Origin: Acidimicrobiia bacterium
Lineage (GTDB): Bacteria; Actinomycetota; Acidimicrobiia; Acidimicrobiales; Bin134
Reading direction: 5' to 3'
DNA length: 42,962 bases
Assembly (NCBI GenBank): GCA_009842675.1
Contig: VYEX01000012.1
Span: 1 to 42,962, forward strand
The translations under genes and the position numbers were made by a program. The first letter of the stretch is position 1. Every line of letters starts with the position of its first letter. The notes under the pieces are model-generated. The model ran no database searches, was not told the origin of the DNA, and saw only the letters and a list, made by a program, of their open reading frames with translations. This document shows, one piece after another, positions 40,868-42,962 of the stretch.

Positions 40868-42445
40868 ATGTCGGATGCTCCGTGGACCACCATCTGCGAG
40901 TTGGTTGACGACGCCGCCCGCCGGTTCCCCGACTTGGAGGCCCTAGTGGACGGCGATGTGCGCTGGACCTTCCCAGAGCTGCGCGATCGCATCCGGGACT
41001 CGGCCCGGGCGCTAATGACCTCGGGCATAGAGCCGGGAGACCGGGTGGCGGTTTGGGCGCCCAACATCTGGGAGTGGGTGGTGGTTGGGCTGGGAGTTCA
41101 TCTGGCCGGCGGTGTGCTGGTGCCAATCAACACCCGATTCAAGGGACGCGAAGCCGATTTCATCCTCCAGAAGTCGGGGGCCCGCATCCTGTTCACCGTC
41201 ACCGATTTCTTGGACACCGACTACGTGGCGCTGCTCAGCGAAGCCGACGGCGGCCACGGTCTCAACGAGATTGTGGTGTTGCGGGGATCTGTCCCGGATG
41301 GCACCACCGGCTTTGCCGAATTTCTCGAGCGGGCCCAGCAGGTGACCGAGGCCGACGGCGACGCCCGGGCCGCATCGGTGAGCGGCGACGATCTGTGCCA
41401 CATCATGTTCACCTCGGGCACCACCGGCCTGCCCAAGGGGGCCATGCTGGTCCACGCCGCCATCTGCCGGGGCTTCAAATCGTGGTGCGATGTGATCGGC
41501 CTGCGGGCTGGCGACCGCTACCTGATTGTCAACCCCTACTTTCACGCATTCGGCCTCAACTCAGGCATCTTGGCCTGCCTGATGACCGGAGCCACCAACA
41601 TCCCCCACGCAGTGTTCGATGTGCCTGCGGTGATGGCGCGCGTACCCGAGGAGCGCATCTCCATGCTCCCCGGACCGCCGGCTATCTACCAGACCATCTT
41701 GAACCATCCCGATCTGGACAGCTTCGACATGTCCACCCTGCGCCTGGCGGTAACCGGAGCCGCCGCCATCCCGGTGGAGATGATCCTCCAGATGCGGGCC
41801 CGCCTGGGGTTCGAGACCATCGTCACCGGCTATGGCCTCACCGAAGCGTCGGGCATCGCCACCATGTGTCGCCACGATGACGACCCCGAGACCATCGCCA
41901 ACACCTCGGGTCGGGCCATTCCCGACGTAGAGGTGCAGATCACCGATGACGATGGCAATGAGATGCCCCGGGGCGAGCCCGGCGAGATCGTGGTGCGGGG
42001 CTACAACGTGATGCTTGGCTACCTGGACGATCCCGACCAGACCGCCGAGACCATCGACGCCGACGGCTGGCTTCACACTGGCGACATCGGGGTGATGGAC
42101 GAGGAGGGCAACATCGACATCACCGACCGCAAGAAGGACATGTTCATCGTGGGGGGTTTCAACGCCTACCCGGCCGAAATCGAGAACATCATGCTGGCCC
42201 ACCCCCAAATCGGGCAGGTGGCGGTGATCGGGATGCCCGACGGCCGACTGGGAGAGGTGGCGGTGGCCACGGTGGTGCCCGCCCCTGGGGCCGACCTCGC
42301 CGAGGCCGACGTCATCGCCTGGTGCCGCGACCAGATGGCCAATTACAAGGTGCCCCGTCGGGTGCGATTTACTGACGCCCTTCCCCTCAACGCCTCTGGC
42401 AAGGTGCTGAAGTACGTTCTCCGCGAGCAGGCAGCCGCCGAGTGA
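40868..42445 (+). CDS. acyl-CoA synthetase/AMP-dependent CoA ligase (FadD-like)
   Basis: A 525-residue ANL-superfamily ligase. The P-loop-like motif FTSGTTGLPKGAM is near 178-190, the aromatic/acyl pocket and GYGLTEASG motif near 322-330, the hinge DGWLHTGDIG near 398-407, and the catalytic lysine near the end in NASGKVLK. It should make an acyl-AMP and then an acyl-CoA from a fatty or aromatic acid. It starts 46 bases after the CoA-transferase and is probably co-expressed. Chain length or substrate cannot be read. Confidence 0.9.
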   Translation: MSDAPWTTICELVDDAARRFPDLEALVDGDVRWTFPELRDRIRDSARALMTSGIEPGDRVAVWAPNIWEWVVVGLGVHLAGGVLVPINTRFKGREADFILQKSGARILFTVTDFLDTDYVALLSEADGGHGLNEIVVLRGSVPDGTTGFAEFLERAQQVTEADGDARAASVSGDDLCHIMFTSGTTGLPKGAMLVHAAICRGFKSWCDVIGLRAGDRYLIVNPYFHAFGLNSGILACLMTGATNIPHAVFDVPAVMARVPEERISMLPGPPAIYQTILNHPDLDSFDMSTLRLAVTGAAAIPVEMILQMRARLGFETIVTGYGLTEASGIATMCRHDDDPETIANTSGRAIPDVEVQITDDDGNEMPRGEPGEIVVRGYNVMLGYLDDPDQTAETIDADGWLHTGDIGVMDEEGNIDITDRKKDMFIVGGFNAYPAEIENIMLAHPQIGQVAVIGMPDGRLGEVAVATVVPAPGADLAEADVIAWCRDQMANYKVPRRVRFTDALPLNASGKVLKYVLREQAAAE

Positions 42446-42485
42446 CTGCTGTTATAGCCCCTGACACTGCAATCATCGCTATGTC

Positions 42486-42962
42486 ATGAACAAGTCGAAA
42501 TGGGGCATCAACTCGAAGTGGGGGTCGATCGGGGTTGGGGTGGCTACGGGCTTTTTGTCCGGGCTGTTCGGTGTTGGCGGCGGGATTCTCATGGTTCCCT
42601 GCCTAGTGCTGCTGCTGGGCATGGAGCAGCGTCGAGCCCACGGCACCTCGCTGGGGGCCATGGTGCTCATCTCCGCGTCGGCGCTGGGCGGCTTCCTGCT
42701 GGAAGGGTCGGTGGCCTGGCTGCCTGGCCTTCTGATCTTTGCCGGCTCATCGGTGGGGGTAACCGCTGGAACGTCATTGCTCAACGAAGTCCCCATCCGA
42801 TCGCTCCGGATTGGATTCGCCCTACTTCTTCTGGCCACTGCGGCCCGCTTCTTGGCTTTCGCCCCTGACACCGACGGCCACGGTGACATAACCGTCGCCT
42901 TGGCATTTGCCTATGTTGCGTGCGGCCTGGCCACCGGTTTGTTATCGGGGACAATGGGGGTG
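42486..42962 (+). CDS. TauE/SafE (TSUP) family permease, N-terminal part
   Basis: The first 159 residues of a membrane protein that runs past the window edge. The first repeat has the family signature SGLFGVGGGILMVP near 24-37, and the second repeat is just beginning (LLSGTMGV) at the edge. TSUP proteins move sulfite, sulfoacetate or other small anions. The ATG at 42486 is followed by a short polar stretch and then the first helix. It is incomplete only because the window ends. Confidence 0.85.
   Translation, partial: MNKSKWGINSKWGSIGVGVATGFLSGLFGVGGGILMVPCLVLLLGMEQRRAHGTSLGAMVLISASALGGFLLEGSVAWLPGLLIFAGSSVGVTAGTSLLNEVPIRSLRIGFALLLLATAARFLAFAPDTDGHGDITVALAFAYVACGLATGLLSGTMGV

Noticed and set aside
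42479-42889. Minus-strand open frame at the right end
   Set aside because: The plus strand encodes a clear TauE/SafE protein with its signature motif; this is its shadow.

Overview
The window looks like a piece of a high-GC actinobacterial genome, probably Acidimicrobiia-like. The grounds are a core of roughly 65-68% GC, frequent GTG starts, an LPxTG-type sortase signal, a mycothiol-type (MDMPI/DinB-like) protein, a luciferase-like flavin oxidoreductase and many CoA-linked catabolic genes. The lineage is an inference from style, not a phylogeny.

Region 1 (1-10003, minus strand): a tightly coupled seven-gene operon of visibly lower GC (about 57-60% in hand-counted lines). In transcription order it encodes a cysteine desulfurase (SspA-like), a DUF4007 protein (SspB-like), a large P-loop ATPase (SspC-like), a PAPS-reductase/DndC-like PP-loop protein (SspD-like), a PLD nuclease-SF2 helicase fusion, a small unknown protein and a DndD/SMC-like ATPase. 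This reads as a single-strand DNA phosphorothioation system (SspABCD) followed by a restriction module resembling SspFGH. The last gene stops early, 43 bases from the window edge, and may be broken.

Region 2 (10175-19472): ordinary accessory metabolism. It holds a wall-anchored 5'-nucleotidase with an acidic Met-Asp-Asp stalk, a SnoaL-like protein, an MFS transporter, a SAM methyltransferase, a three-subunit aerobic molybdenum hydroxylase (CoxM-CoxS-CoxL type, not a form I CO dehydrogenase) and an EamA-family transporter.

Region 3 (19549-22238): tRNA-Asn(GTT), a CAT-anticodon tRNA that resembles tRNA-Ile2, a PAP2-family membrane enzyme, an unknown acidic protein divergent from an inositol-monophosphatase-family enzyme, and tRNA-Val(TAC).

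Region 4 (22363-28008): a complete Liv-type ABC importer: binding lipoprotein with a 12-bp tandem-repeat acidic linker, fused LivH-LivM permease, LivG, LivF, and a small two-helix membrane protein.

Region 5 (28025-34954): catabolic genes, namely an APH-like phosphotransferase, LLM flavin oxidoreductase and quinone-oxidoreductase-like MDR on minus; enoyl-CoA hydratase and a NIPSNAP-like protein on plus; then an amidohydrolase and an MDMPI-like protein on minus.

Region 6 (35026-42962): a second Liv-type importer in which LivH, LivM and LivF are fused into one 999-residue protein with no LivG beside it, its His/Asp-rich binding lipoprotein, a class III CoA-transferase, an acyl-CoA ligase, and the start of a TauE/SafE family permease. 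The importer plus CoA ligase and CoA-transferase suggests uptake and CoA activation of an organic acid.
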